Assembly: GCA_963839685.1 (NCBI GenBank)
Contig: CAWIVS010000017.1
Coordinates: 1-64,000, forward strand
DNA: 64,000 bases
Source: CADEED01 sp963839685
Lineage (GTDB): Bacteria > Pseudomonadota > Gammaproteobacteria > Steroidobacterales > Steroidobacteraceae
Reading direction: 5' to 3'
In this document: positions 44,081 to 53,130 of the stretch, piece by piece
How the letters are laid out: each line of letters starts with the position of its first letter
Numbering within the stretch: position 1 is the stretch's first letter
Translations under genes and position numbers: made by a program
Notes under the pieces: model-generated
What the model was told of the DNA's origin: nothing
Seen by the model: only the letters and a program-made list of their open reading frames with translations
Database searches by the model: none

Positions 44081-45312
44081 TGCACGCGCGCACACAGGTC
44101 GCCATCATTGGTGCTGGTCCCGCGGGGCTCCTTCTCGGCCAACTGCTGCTCCGCGAGGGAATCGATGCAGTGATTCTCGAGCGGCGCAGTCCCGAGTACG
44201 TGCTCGGACGCATTCGCGCCGGTGTGCTCGAGCAGGGCACGGTCGACGTCCTCGATCGCGCCGGAGTGTCCGCGCGTCTCCACCGGGAAGGGCTCGTGCA
44301 CGATGGCGTCGCCATCGGCTTCAAGGGGCGGCGCCATCGGATCGACCTGAAGGCCCTGGTGGGCAAGTGCGTCACTGTTTACGGGCAGACGGAAATGACG
44401 CGCGACCTCATGGACGCTCGCGCCGCGGGGGGCGGCGTGAGCGTCTACGAAGCCGAAGACGTCAAGCTGCATGACTGGGACGGGGTCAATCCCAAGGTGA
44501 CGTATCGCAGCAAGGGCGTGACCCACGAGATCGCCTGCGATTTCATCGCCGGCTGCGACGGCTACCACGGCATCAGCCGGGCCAGCGTCCCGCCGGATCA
44601 ATGCAGGACATTTCACCGTGAGTACCCGTTCGGGTGGTTAGGCGTGCTCGCCGATGTGCCGCCGCCGTGGGCGGAAGTCATCTACGCCAATTCGGAGCGC
44701 GGCTTTGCGCTCGCCAGCCTTCGATCGCCGAGCCGCGTACGCTGTTACGTGCAGTGTCCGCTCGAGGACCGCGTGGAGCAGTGGAGTGACGTGCGCTTCT
44801 GGGACGAATTCCGCCGGCGCATGGGTGAGGAGGTGGCCGACCAGGTGACCGGCGCGCCGTCGATCGAGAAGAGCATCGCGCCGCTGCGCAGCTTCGTGGT
44901 CGAGCCGCTGCGCTTCGGCCGACTGTTCCTGGCGGGCGACGCCGCGCACATCGTGCCACCTACCGGCGCGAAAGGCCTGAACCTCGCCGTCAGCGACGTG
45001 TTCTACCTGCACGAGGCGCTGCGCGACTACTACCGCGAGCGCCGTGAAAGCGCACTCGATGAATATTCACCGCGTTGCCTGCGGCGCATCTGGAAGGCGG
45101 AGCGGTTCTCCTGGTGGCTGACACGCCAGTTGCACCGCTTCCCGGGCGATGCGTTCGCCTTGCGCATGCAGGAAACAGAACTCGAATACCTGTTCGAATC
45201 GAAGGCGGCGCAGCTCGCCATGGCCGAGAACTACGTGGGACTGCCGTTCGAACCTAGCGCCGCGGGCGCTTCACTGCCTTGGGCGACGGGCCGCAGCATT
45301 CCGGATCGTTGA
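44080..45312 (+). CDS. pobA: 4-Hydroxybenzoate 3-monooxygenase
   Basis: A 410-residue FAD enzyme of the p-hydroxybenzoate hydroxylase type. GAGPAG at residues 10-15 binds FAD, RIRAGVLEQG, GCDGYHGISR and FLAGDAAHIVPPTGAKGLNL are the family motifs. RTFHREYPFGWLGVLADVPP is a PobA hallmark. It hydroxylates 4-hydroxybenzoate to protocatechuate using NADPH and oxygen. The protein is about 15-20 residues longer than well-known PobA at the C-terminus. The GTG at 44080 overlaps the receptor stop, and its end overlaps the convergent SnoaL-like gene by 59 bases. Confidence 0.93.
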   Translation: MHARTQVAIIGAGPAGLLLGQLLLREGIDAVILERRSPEYVLGRIRAGVLEQGTVDVLDRAGVSARLHREGLVHDGVAIGFKGRRHRIDLKALVGKCVTVYGQTEMTRDLMDARAAGGGVSVYEAEDVKLHDWDGVNPKVTYRSKGVTHEIACDFIAGCDGYHGISRASVPPDQCRTFHREYPFGWLGVLADVPPPWAEVIYANSERGFALASLRSPSRVRCYVQCPLEDRVEQWSDVRFWDEFRRRMGEEVADQVTGAPSIEKSIAPLRSFVVEPLRFGRLFLAGDAAHIVPPTGAKGLNLAVSDVFYLHEALRDYYRERRESALDEYSPRCLRRIWKAERFSWWLTRQLHRFPGDAFALRMQETELEYLFESKAAQLAMAENYVGLPFEPSAAGASLPWATGRSIPDR

Positions 45313-45703
45313 TGGTCCGGAAGATCTTCCAGCCCTCCGCACCGAGACGCAGGAAGTCGATGCTGCGCAACCGGTATACGTCGGCGGAAAACCCTTCGTA
45401 GTGCGTGACCGACACCCAGCGCGACACGACCACCGCCAGGTCTCCACCCACGTCGACCGATTCGATGGTGAAGGTCCAGGTGGGCAGCGGGCCGTGGCGC
45501 CCGAAGTCATTCCTGAACCAGCTCGATAGCGATTCAAAGGTCTGTTCGGGTTGGCAGGGCGCGATGTAGCGCAACGTCGGGTCAAACACCGACATCACCT
45601 TTGCTACGTCGCGGGATTGGTAACCCGCAACCCAGGTGTCGAGAATCCCGCGGGCATCGGGGCTGTCCTGCTTGATGGGTTTTCTGGCCTTGGCTGGTTT
45701 CAT
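45254..45703 (-). CDS. SnoaL/NTF2-like protein
   Basis: A 149-residue protein starting MKPAKARKPIKQDS with a basic head, then a cone-shaped NTF2-like domain: ILDTWVAGYQSRDVAKVMSV, LRYIAPCQPEQTF, VVVSRWVSVTHYEG and LRLGAEGWKIFRTINDP. Such proteins include isomerases and polyketide cyclases as well as non-enzymes. The active-site residues are not defined. It overlaps the pobA end in opposite direction, a link by position only. Confidence 0.75.
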   Translation of the reverse strand: MKPAKARKPIKQDSPDARGILDTWVAGYQSRDVAKVMSVFDPTLRYIAPCQPEQTFESLSSWFRNDFGRHGPLPTWTFTIESVDVGGDLAVVVSRWVSVTHYEGFSADVYRLRSIDFLRLGAEGWKIFRTINDPECCGPSPKAVKRPRR

Positions 45704-45735
45704 CGCGCGCGTCCTCCCTGATAGTGGGAGACATG

Positions 45736-46639
45736 CTAACGCGGTCGGAATGTATCGGCCATGGGACTGAAGGGAACCAGCGGTTTGCCCGGATGATCGT
45801 TCTTGATCTGGCCGGAGACGTGGGTCACTCCCGGGACAAAGCTCCACTTCACGGCGTCTTCATCGCCCTTCGCAATCACCAGCAGCCGCCGGTGCCCGAG
45901 ATCGCCGAAGGCGCGGCCGGCGTAGCGCTGGTGATAGGCGTTGTAATTCGAACGTTCGATGCAAACACCATCGACATATTTTTCGCCTGCGAAGCCCTTC
46001 GGGTCGCCGCGATCCCAGAGGTTGTTAGTGACGATGATGAAGCCCGGGTTGATCGCGCGGCGCTTCTCGTCGATGCGCCGCACGATGTCGACGTTGCCGG
46101 CAGTCCAGGCATCCTTTTCGTCCTGCGGCCAATTGGACCCAATCGGCCAGATTCCCCCACAGCCGTGCGCCGACATTGTCCAGGTACACGCCATCCACCT
46201 TGCCTTCCTGCATCAACCTGGTGATGTACTCGACCACGTTGTCCGCCCAGCGCGACTCCGGGCGCATATCCGCCAGGTGTGTCTTTGGCCAGTTGATGCG
46301 TACGCCGTACGAAGGGTAGGGCCACAGCGGAACGTTTTCGCGTCCGCCCATGTAGTAGCCCTCGTTCAGCTTGCAGGGAATGCGGTCGTACACTTCGATG
46401 ACATTGAGATACGCGAGTACCTCCGCGCCCTTGGCGCGCGCCTGCTGGAAGTGCTCGTCGTAACGATTGCAGTTGCCGGCGACCAGCAGCGCGCCGGGAC
46501 GTTCGTACAGCTCGAAGTTGTCGAAGCTTTTGTCATAGAACATACCCAGGGGATTGGCCTGTCGCTGCGAGTCCGCGGCGCGCGGCTCGGCACTGCAGGC
46601 GGTGGCGGCCAGGAGCAAAACGATCAGTAGGTGGCGCAT
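45736..46639 (-). pseudogene. Exported TIM-barrel glycoside hydrolase (GH114-like), frameshifted
   Basis: Two overlapping frames encode one protein. The upstream frame (ATG 46639) begins with a lipoprotein leader ending LLLAATACSAEP and continues NPLGMFYDKSFDNFELYERP, AYLNVIEVYDRIPCKLNEG, DGVYLDNVGARLWGNLADW. From about 46140 the match continues in another frame: SNWPQDEKDAWTAGNVDIV, INPGFIIVTNNLWDRGDP, and the rest to stop 45736. The shift is a small indel at about 46125-46150. Content resembles endo-alpha-1,4-polygalactosaminidase/GH114-type TIM barrels, with V-Y-L-D-N as the catalytic-strand motif. Whether it is a true null allele or a read error is open. Confidence 0.75.
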
Positions 46640-46915
46640 GCCCCGACTCTAGGCTTGGAATCAGGCCGGCAAAGTAGGAGGAGAGCGCGACCAGCCGCCG
46701 GCCGGATTCTTACCTGCCGCCCAGGGCCGGGCAGGGCATTAATTTTGCGTAATGCGGCGGCAACACAGGCGTAATTGGATCATCATGTAGTTAGTCTGCC
46801 GTGGCTGTCATGCGCCCGACATGACAACTCACATATGACGGTTGCCACTTAAATCCGGCCGCGCCGTTCGAAATACTGTGCTCACTGAATCACACACACC
46901 ACGGGAGTACAGGTC

Positions 46916-47203
46916 ATGAATCGCTTCGCTGTCATCGTCGCCATGCTGATCGTTGTGACGGGAGTCTCCGTCGCCAGTTCGTTCTCTACCGCCGCATCAT
47001 TGGCGTTTGCCACCGCACTGGTGGCCGCCGCCATGCTGGTCCATGAGTTCGCCTTCAGCGTCGAAGTTTCGAGAACGGGTACCGCCCGGGTCTCGAACGC
47101 CCGGGAATTTCTGTCACAGGTCGTGAGCCACACGATTCGCTTCGCCATCGGCGCGGTTGCGATTGCCTGGACGGTCGTATCCCTGCAGTGGTATGCCGCC
47201 TGA
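46916..47203 (+). CDS. Small two-span membrane protein
   Basis: A 95-residue protein with two hydrophobic segments (residues 4-30, FAVIVAMLIVVTGVSVAS and 30-50, LAFATALVAAAMLVHEFAF) and a third one at the C-terminus (AIGAVAIAWTVVSLQWYA). No family recognised. It is preceded by a 276-base gap with likely promoter sequence (46640-46915) containing a small palindrome TGTCATG-N7-CATGACA at 46806-46826. The ATG at 46916 follows GGGAG. The next gene is convergent 21 bases away. Confidence 0.6.
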   Translation: MNRFAVIVAMLIVVTGVSVASSFSTAASLAFATALVAAAMLVHEFAFSVEVSRTGTARVSNAREFLSQVVSHTIRFAIGAVAIAWTVVSLQWYAA

Positions 47204-47224
47204 ATCAGCGGGAGCCGGCGCGGA

Positions 47225-48355
47225 TTACCTCGGGTAACCGCGCCACGCCCATTCGAGTGCCTGCGGCAGCGTCTGGTCACGGACCTTCTTGTCGCAGTGA
47301 GCCGAGTCCAGCGCGAACGAGTACTGATATTGGTAGCCCTTGGACTTGAGAACCGCCGCCATGCGGTGGTTAGCCACCACCCAGTCGTGCATGTCGTCGC
47401 GCATCACGTTCGGGTTGAAGAAATCGCGGTCGCCCACGTGCATCCAGATGCGGATGGGCTTGGGTTTGGCGTCGGCGATGATCGATTCGTGATAACCCCA
47501 GGCGCCGCCCGGCGTCTGCGGATTGAACGGCCATTGCTGGTTCACGAAGGTGCCCGAGTAGCTGATCACGCGGTGGTACCACTCCGGGTGGTACCAGGCC
47601 ATCGTGAATGCCGCGGCCGCGCCCGAGCTGCAGCCCATGACCGCGCGGCCATCGGCCTTGCGGGTGAGGATTACGTCGTAGTTCTTTTCCACCGCCGGCA
47701 GCACTTCCGCCTCGATGAACTCCGCGAACTTGCCGGAGAGCGTGTCGTACTCGAGCCCGCGCTCGTTGCCCTGGGCGTCGCCGCCGCCGTTCTGGATCAT
47801 CACCGCGATCAGGGTCGGCACGCGTTTCTGTGCGATCAGGTTGTCGAGCACGCGTGGCAGGTTGTAGGGGTCAGGTTTGTCGAGCGCCGGACCATCATGC
47901 GTGACGATGAAGGGCGCCTTCTTGCCCCGTTTGTACTGTGCGGGGATATAGACCGTGATCGTGCGCTGGTAGGGCTGGGAGTGCGTCTCGACGATCAGCG
48001 TTTTCGGATTGTTGGGATCGACCGTGCCGAAGACGTCACGCGCGATGCCGGGATAGAACTTGCTGTCTTTCGAGTCCATCACGAACTGCTGGACCTTGCC
48101 CTGCGGAACGCCTTCAACTGCGGTGAGCTCGGGTGCTGGCAGGTAGTTGGGCCCGATGAGGAAGTCGCCATTCTTGTCGATAGGGGCGTTGGCGCCGGTG
48201 CCTGCCACCTTGGTGAACGGCGGAGCGCCCGGTCCGTCGGCTGCACGGGTGGGTGGCGTGGGGCGCGCCGGTGGCGCGGTCTGTGCGGCAGCCAATAGCG
48301 CGATTATCAAGGCGGCGGGGGCGGTGATGAGTGCGGTCAGTCGGATGTTTGCCAT
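47225..48355 (-). CDS. Enterochelin-esterase-like alpha/beta hydrolase
   Basis: A 376-residue exported hydrolase with a leader (RLTALITAPAALIIALLAAAQ). The nucleophile serine is in RAVMGCSSGAAAAFTM near residue 240, PERWYHR-type HPEWYHRVISYSGTF follows, and the histidine is likely in SFALDSAHCDKK near the end. IIVETHSQPYQRTITVYIPAQY is the entry strand of the esterase D/Fes-like group. It may cleave feruloyl or acetyl esters from plant polymers. It starts 31 bases after the acyl-CoA-dehydrogenase-like gene on the same strand. Confidence 0.85.
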   Translation of the reverse strand: MANIRLTALITAPAALIIALLAAAQTAPPARPTPPTRAADGPGAPPFTKVAGTGANAPIDKNGDFLIGPNYLPAPELTAVEGVPQGKVQQFVMDSKDSKFYPGIARDVFGTVDPNNPKTLIVETHSQPYQRTITVYIPAQYKRGKKAPFIVTHDGPALDKPDPYNLPRVLDNLIAQKRVPTLIAVMIQNGGGDAQGNERGLEYDTLSGKFAEFIEAEVLPAVEKNYDVILTRKADGRAVMGCSSGAAAAFTMAWYHPEWYHRVISYSGTFVNQQWPFNPQTPGGAWGYHESIIADAKPKPIRIWMHVGDRDFFNPNVMRDDMHDWVVANHRMAAVLKSKGYQYQYSFALDSAHCDKKVRDQTLPQALEWAWRGYPR

Positions 48356-48386
48356 GGCGGCGGATACTAGCCGACTTCCAGAGCAA

Positions 48387-49427
48387 CTACGCCGCTGCGC
48401 CAATGCTCCGCAGGATCCTGTCATCAGACGTTGGCTGACGCCGGAAGTAGCCGAGCTCATTCGCGGCCGTCTCGTCGCGGCTGCGCAGCGCTGCGGCTGT
48501 GGACTGCGCAATCGATGAGATGCGCAGCTTCACCGCTGCGGTGACCCGGGACAGCGATTCCACCGCACGGGGCGAGGCGGCTTCATCGAAGAGTCGCAGT
48601 GCATACTCCTTCAACAGGCTCACCTCGTTGAGGCTGGCGATTTCCGCGGTCGAACGCGGCACTTCCCACTGGCACTGCAGCCGTTCGATTCGCGCGAGAT
48701 AACTCTCGCCCAGCAGGAGCTGGAACCAGCTGCGTTGATACTGCGCCATGCAGTTCAGGGCGGACTCGTCCGGTACGACGACGTAGCGATCGGCCGGGAC
48801 GTGAAGGTTGCCAAAGGTCACCGAACAGGTGTTGGACAGTCGCATGCTGCCGTTGAAGCGCGCGTCACCGATCCGGGTCGAGGCGCTGTGCAGGTCGGCG
48901 GCGCAGAACACGCTGCAGGAACTCCCGGCGAGTGGCGCGCTGAACAGCACGACGTCGGCGACGTTCGCGAGCGATACGTAGTCAAACGTGCCATTGACGC
49001 GGATGCCGTCGCGCGTGCGGGTCATCTCGACCGGCGCATGTGCGCCGGCCGCTCGTTCGCTGCCGGCATTGGCGAGGATCAGCGAGCGGCGGTCGATGGC
49101 ATGCAGCAGCAGCGTCCGCCGGAAACCCGCGGAGCTCCACCAGGGAAGCGGCACGCACCGCAACGCGCACAGCGGATAGAGGTGCATCACGAGGGCGAGG
49201 CCCAGCGGCAGACAATCCACGGCGACGCTGCGGGCAGTATCTGCGGCGGCGGCGAAGGTCGCCGCGGCCGTGCGTTCCGCCGGATGCAGATTCAGCTCCG
49301 CGCGCAGGCCACGGAATCCGTGGCGGAAGGCGAAGCGCCAACTCGCGTCGTCCGGCGCACGGCTCACCGCCGCGACCAGATCCGCAATTCGTTCAGTTGA
49401 CGGTGACAACGACCTTGCCTCGTGCAT
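48387..49427 (-). CDS. Acyl-CoA dehydrogenase-like flavoprotein
   Basis: A 346-residue protein resembling the acyl-CoA dehydrogenase fold. The N-terminal helical domain is followed by a beta region with NGTFDYVSLANVADVVLFSA and ADRYVVVPDESALN, and a C-terminal helical bundle (RVTAAVKLRISSIAQSTA). The canonical catalytic glutamate and CoA-binding motifs are not clear, so the substrate might not be a CoA ester. It overlaps the upstream MDR gene end by 35 bases, so the two are coupled. Identity is moderate. Confidence 0.65.
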   Translation of the reverse strand: MHEARSLSPSTERIADLVAAVSRAPDDASWRFAFRHGFRGLRAELNLHPAERTAAATFAAAADTARSVAVDCLPLGLALVMHLYPLCALRCVPLPWWSSAGFRRTLLLHAIDRRSLILANAGSERAAGAHAPVEMTRTRDGIRVNGTFDYVSLANVADVVLFSAPLAGSSCSVFCAADLHSASTRIGDARFNGSMRLSNTCSVTFGNLHVPADRYVVVPDESALNCMAQYQRSWFQLLLGESYLARIERLQCQWEVPRSTAEIASLNEVSLLKEYALRLFDEAASPRAVESLSRVTAAVKLRISSIAQSTAAALRSRDETAANELGYFRRQPTSDDRILRSIGAAA

Positions 49428-50502
49428 GACCGGCGCCCAGGTATTCCAGCGCGGCGCTGGCTTGTTCGAGCGGATAACGCCTGTCGATCACCGTCTTCAA
49501 CTTGCCTTCGCGCGCAAGGCCGGCGAGCAATTCCAGGTCCGTCTTGTTCACTCTCGCGAGGAAAAACTTCACCGGCGGTTCGATGAAGTGCCCCACGAGT
49601 TTGCTCCAGGCCACCCGCTTGATGGGTCCGAGGAAGGGACCCTTTTTCGAACCGCCGACCACAACGATGACGCCGCCCGGCATCATCACAGTTTCCATGG
49701 CGAAGAAGCCCTGACTGCCAACGTTGTCCAGGATCAGGTCGTAGCGTTCCTGGCCCTCGGTAAAGTTCTCCTTCGTGTAATCGATGACGTGATCCGCGCC
49801 GAGTGAACGCACCATCTCCACGTTGCGAGTGCTGCAGACTCCGGTGACTTGCGCGCCGAAGGCCTTGGCGATCTGCACCGCATAAGTCCCCACGCCGCCG
49901 GAAGCCCCATTGATAAGCACCTTCTGTCCCGGCTTGATGCCGCCGTTATCACGCAGACCCTGTAGCGCGGTGATGGCGGCGATGGGCATGGCGCCGGCTT
50001 CCTCGAACGACAACTCCGCCGGCTTGGCGATAATGGCTCCCTGCTCGCGCGCGACGACGTATTCGCCCAATGCTCCATGTACGCCGCCGAACACTTCATC
50101 GCCCGGTTTGAAGAGCGTGACATTTGGGCCCACGGCCTCCACCGTGCCCGCGACGTCATATCCCGCGCGCCCATCTCCACTGGGCGCACCAATGCCGTTC
50201 TCGAGGCGAATCAGGAAGGGCCGGCCGCTGATGCCGTACCACTCGGCAGGATTGACGCTAGTGGCGTGCACCTTGATGAGCACCTTGCCTTCGCCGGGTG
50301 TGGGCTTGGCAATCCTCTCCAGCCTCATGCCTTCCGGCACTCCGTAACACCGGTTCATCACGGCGCGAATGGGTTCCGCACCCGCATCGAGCGCGGCGAC
50401 CGCAGGACAAGGGGAGTCGTAGCTGACAGTGACGGCCAGCGCGGCAAACGCGACTCCGAACACCGCGGCCACACCGATGAGTATTTTGTTTCTGAGTTTC
50501 AC
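49393..50502 (-). CDS. MDR-type NAD(P)-dependent oxidoreductase with N-terminal anchor
   Basis: A 369-residue medium-chain dehydrogenase/reductase of the quinone-oxidoreductase type. An N-terminal hydrophobic stretch (KILIGVAAVFGVAFAALAVTV) is a membrane anchor or signal, unusual for this class. The GroES-like half starts VLIKVHATSVNPAEWYGI, GDGRAGYDVAGTVEAVG is the family motif, and VLINGASGGVGTYAVQIAKA is the dinucleotide-binding GxxGxxG. No structural zinc cysteines are seen. It is first in a minus-strand unit with the acyl-CoA-dehydrogenase-like and esterase genes. Confidence 0.88.
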   Translation of the reverse strand: MKLRNKILIGVAAVFGVAFAALAVTVSYDSPCPAVAALDAGAEPIRAVMNRCYGVPEGMRLERIAKPTPGEGKVLIKVHATSVNPAEWYGISGRPFLIRLENGIGAPSGDGRAGYDVAGTVEAVGPNVTLFKPGDEVFGGVHGALGEYVVAREQGAIIAKPAELSFEEAGAMPIAAITALQGLRDNGGIKPGQKVLINGASGGVGTYAVQIAKAFGAQVTGVCSTRNVEMVRSLGADHVIDYTKENFTEGQERYDLILDNVGSQGFFAMETVMMPGGVIVVVGGSKKGPFLGPIKRVAWSKLVGHFIEPPVKFFLARVNKTDLELLAGLAREGKLKTVIDRRYPLEQASAALEYLGAGHARGKVVVTVN

Positions 50503-50691
50503 GACCAGGCTCCTGCAATGACACCCTGACCATCGAAACTATGAGTCGGCGTCAGTGTGCGTGCTGGGACTTGCGACGGACCGCCACGAAAGTGGCTCGA
50601 ACTACGATCCGTGCCGACGAATGGCGACGATGGAATGGCATGAGGACTCCGGCGCGCGTCCGCCACGGACGCCTTGCTCTATAGTCCAGCC

Positions 50692-51741
50692 ATGGCATCC
50701 ACCGCGGCATCCGTCCCCAGCGGCTTCAGGCGCATCTTCGCGTGGCCGCGACTGCGTTTCACGCTGGGGATTTCCGCAATGTTTGGGCTGCTGACTGGAC
50801 TCCACAGCAAGGCGGCATTGCCCCTCGACGTGCTGCGCGCATTGATTGTCGGTGGCGCCATTCTGTTCATGTTCGGATGGCTCGAGCAGTGGCCGCGGCG
50901 GCTGCCGAGGTGGCTGCCACGTACCGTGCTCAGGCTCATCGGCATAGCCCTCGTAATCCCGATATCCACCGGATTCGCGTTTGGCATCACCGGCGGCGGC
51001 AGCGAACACGACTTTGGCTTGCTCGCGGTTGTCGCCCTGCTGTTTGCGCCGTGGATCGCCATCGGCACCATCCTCAGGCAACGCGATGCGTTCGCCCGCG
51101 AGCAGGCGCTGGAGTTCGAACTGCAGCGCAGCGAGTTCGAGCGCCGCGAGTCCGACGCGCGGCTGCGATTGCTGCAGGCGCAGGTCGAGCCGCATTTCCT
51201 GTTCAACACTCTCGCCAACGTGCAGGCCCTGGTGGACTCGGGCTCACCGCAGGCCTCGAAAGTGCTCACCAGTCTCATCGCCTATCTACGCGCGGCCGTG
51301 CCGCGCATGCATTCGCAGACCACCACGCTGGAGACCGAAGTGGAGCTGGCGCGCGCATACCTGGATCTGATGCAGATGCGCATGCCGGATCGGCTGCAGT
51401 ACGCCATCCATCTCGATCCGGCCGCCGCGCGACTGCATTGTCCACCCATGACACTGCTGACGCTGGTCGAAAATGCCGTTCGCCACGGAATCGATCCGAG
51501 TGAGACCGGGGGCCGCATCGACGTCGATCTCTGGATCCGCGACGATCGTTGTGTCATCCGCGTCAAGGACACCGGCGTAGGATTGAAGAACGTCACTCGC
51601 GGGCTGGGCACAGGACTGTCGACGCTGCGCGAGCGCCTGAAGCTGGCGTTCGGCGCCAACGCGCATTTTTCATTGACCGAGACCGCGCCGCGCGGTGTCT
51701 GCGCCGAGGTCAGCATTCCGCGCCGCGAGGCTGCCTCATGA
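50692..51741 (+). CDS. LytS/AlgZ-family sensor histidine kinase
   Basis: A 349-residue kinase. The N-terminal half has about four membrane spans (AMFGLLTGLHSK, ALIVGGAILFMFGWL, LIGIALVIPISTGFAFGI, LLAVVALLFAPWIAIGTIL). The His_kinase domain has LLQAQVEPHFLFNTLANVQA near residue 165, where the histidine is phosphorylated, and an HATPase domain with LVENAVRHGIDPSE and DTGVGLK, GTGLSTLRERL. It overlaps the downstream LytTR regulator by four bases (ATGA), its partner. Signal unknown. The MDR operon is divergent, 189 bases away. Confidence 0.92.
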   Translation: MASTAASVPSGFRRIFAWPRLRFTLGISAMFGLLTGLHSKAALPLDVLRALIVGGAILFMFGWLEQWPRRLPRWLPRTVLRLIGIALVIPISTGFAFGITGGGSEHDFGLLAVVALLFAPWIAIGTILRQRDAFAREQALEFELQRSEFERRESDARLRLLQAQVEPHFLFNTLANVQALVDSGSPQASKVLTSLIAYLRAAVPRMHSQTTTLETEVELARAYLDLMQMRMPDRLQYAIHLDPAAARLHCPPMTLLTLVENAVRHGIDPSETGGRIDVDLWIRDDRCVIRVKDTGVGLKNVTRGLGTGLSTLRERLKLAFGANAHFSLTETAPRGVCAEVSIPRREAAS

Positions 51742-52514
51742 AGGTGACCGCGCTCATCGCCGACGACGAGCCGCTGCTGCGCGAGGCGCTGGTTCGTATG
51801 CTCGCGAGTGCCTGGCCGGAGCTCGAGATCGTTGCGCAGGCGCGCAACGGCCGTGAAGCCATCGATCAGTTCGAAGCGCATCGCCCAAACGTCTGCTTCC
51901 TCGACGTGCAGATGCCAGGCAAGACGGGCGTGGAAGCCGCGCAGCACATCGGCCGTCGCGCGCACCTGGTATTCGTGACCGCGTTCGACGAATACGCGGT
52001 GCAGGCGTTTGCGCAAGGCGCGCTCGACTACCTGGTCAAGCCGGTCGAGCCAGCACGTCTCGCCGAAACCGTGTTGCGACTCCAGGAGCGGCTGCGAGCC
52101 GCACAACCGGCGCTCGACACCGAGGCGCTGCTTCAGCAGTTGGCGCGAGCGCTTACTCCGAGCTCCACGCCACAGACTCTGCGCTGGTTGCGAGCCTCGG
52201 TCGGTACCACAGTGCGGCTGATCGCCGTACAGGACATCGATTTCCTGCGCGCCGAGGAAAAGTACACGCAAATCGCCTGGCGTGATGACGCCGGCGAGCC
52301 CCGCGAGGCGGTGATTCGCACCGCGCTCAAGGAGCTCATTCCCCAGCTCGATGCTGCACAATTCGCGCAGGTGCATCGCTCGGTGGTGGTCAACCTGAGC
52401 GCCGTCAGTCACGTCACGCGCGGTGCCAATGAAACCGCGGACATTCATCTGAAGAGCCGCCAGGAGACACTGCCAGTGAGCCGCACCTACCTGCATTTGT
52501 TCCGGCAGATGTGA
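51738..52514 (+). CDS. LytTR-family response regulator
   Basis: A 258-residue regulator with a receiver domain (ALIADDEPLLREALVRML with the acidic pair, phospho site in NVCFLDVQMPGKTG near D57, conserved lysine in LDYLVKPV) and a LytTR DNA-binding domain at about 150-258 (IDFLRAEEKYTQIAW, QVHRSVVVNLSAVSH, VSRTYLHLF). Partner of the overlapping kinase. Such pairs regulate cell-surface or exopolysaccharide genes in other bacteria; no specific target is indicated here. Confidence 0.93.
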   Translation: MKVTALIADDEPLLREALVRMLASAWPELEIVAQARNGREAIDQFEAHRPNVCFLDVQMPGKTGVEAAQHIGRRAHLVFVTAFDEYAVQAFAQGALDYLVKPVEPARLAETVLRLQERLRAAQPALDTEALLQQLARALTPSSTPQTLRWLRASVGTTVRLIAVQDIDFLRAEEKYTQIAWRDDAGEPREAVIRTALKELIPQLDAAQFAQVHRSVVVNLSAVSHVTRGANETADIHLKSRQETLPVSRTYLHLFRQM

Positions 52515-52524
52515 GCGGGCGCGC

Positions 52525-53130
52525 ATGAAGACTGCAATCGCCGTCGCGACCCAGAAAGATGCACGGGCACTCGTGGCCCTGCGCACCGCCGTATCGCACG
52601 GTATGACGCAGAAATTCGGCGAGGGCCACTGGTCCGCGTCTCCCACCAAGGCTGAGATCGTGCGACAGCTGCGCGCTTCGCATGTGTTCGTGGCCCGACG
52701 CGAGGCGGAGGTCATCGGCACCGTGCGCCTGACCACCGCAAGACCATGGGCAATCGACTCGAGCTCGTTCACGCCCGTGAAGTCGGCGTTCTACGTTCTC
52801 GGTCTCGCCGTCGCGCCGGAGGCTCGGGGTCAGAATGTCGGGCGTGATCTGATCGAAGCTGCGAAAAATGCGGCCCGATCGTGGCCCGTAGAAGCCTTAT
52901 GGCTGGATGCATACGATCACATCGCAGGCGCGGGGCCGTTTTATCTGAAGTGCGGGTTCGTCAAGGTTGGACGCACGCAGTATCGCGAGGTGCCCCTCGT
53001 CTACTACGAATGGCTGGTGGATGAGCGCGCGTCCGCGCTCACCCCTAGTCAGTCAGGTACAACGCGCGCGCGATCTTCCTCCAGTCGACAAAGCGAAACT
53101 GCGTCGAGCCGTCGTACTCGAAGCCGTTGA
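52525..53130 (+). CDS. GNAT-family N-acetyltransferase
   Basis: A 201-residue protein with the GNAT fold: IAVATQKDARALVALR at the start, AEVIGTVRLTTARP, YVLGLAVAPEARGQNVGRDL with the acetyl-CoA P-loop (R-G-Q-N-V-G), and WLDAYDHIAGAGPFYLKCGF. Substrate unknown. The reading frame extends past the domain with a low-complexity Ser/Arg tail (TTRARSSSSRQSETASSRR) that overlaps the convergent phytase gene by 86 bases, and might not be a real part of the protein. The start is 10 bases after the LytTR stop. Confidence 0.82.
   Translation: MKTAIAVATQKDARALVALRTAVSHGMTQKFGEGHWSASPTKAEIVRQLRASHVFVARREAEVIGTVRLTTARPWAIDSSSFTPVKSAFYVLGLAVAPEARGQNVGRDLIEAAKNAARSWPVEALWLDAYDHIAGAGPFYLKCGFVKVGRTQYREVPLVYYEWLVDERASALTPSQSGTTRARSSSSRQSETASSRRTRSR

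Noticed and set aside
36879..46826. TGTCATG/CATGACA as a shared operator family
   Set aside because: A 7-base word is expected several times by chance in 64 kb, and the flanks of the two sites differ.
52990..53130. Ser/Arg tail of the GNAT protein as a functional domain
   Set aside because: It is the antisense of the phytase C-terminus and looks like read-through composition, so I give it no function.
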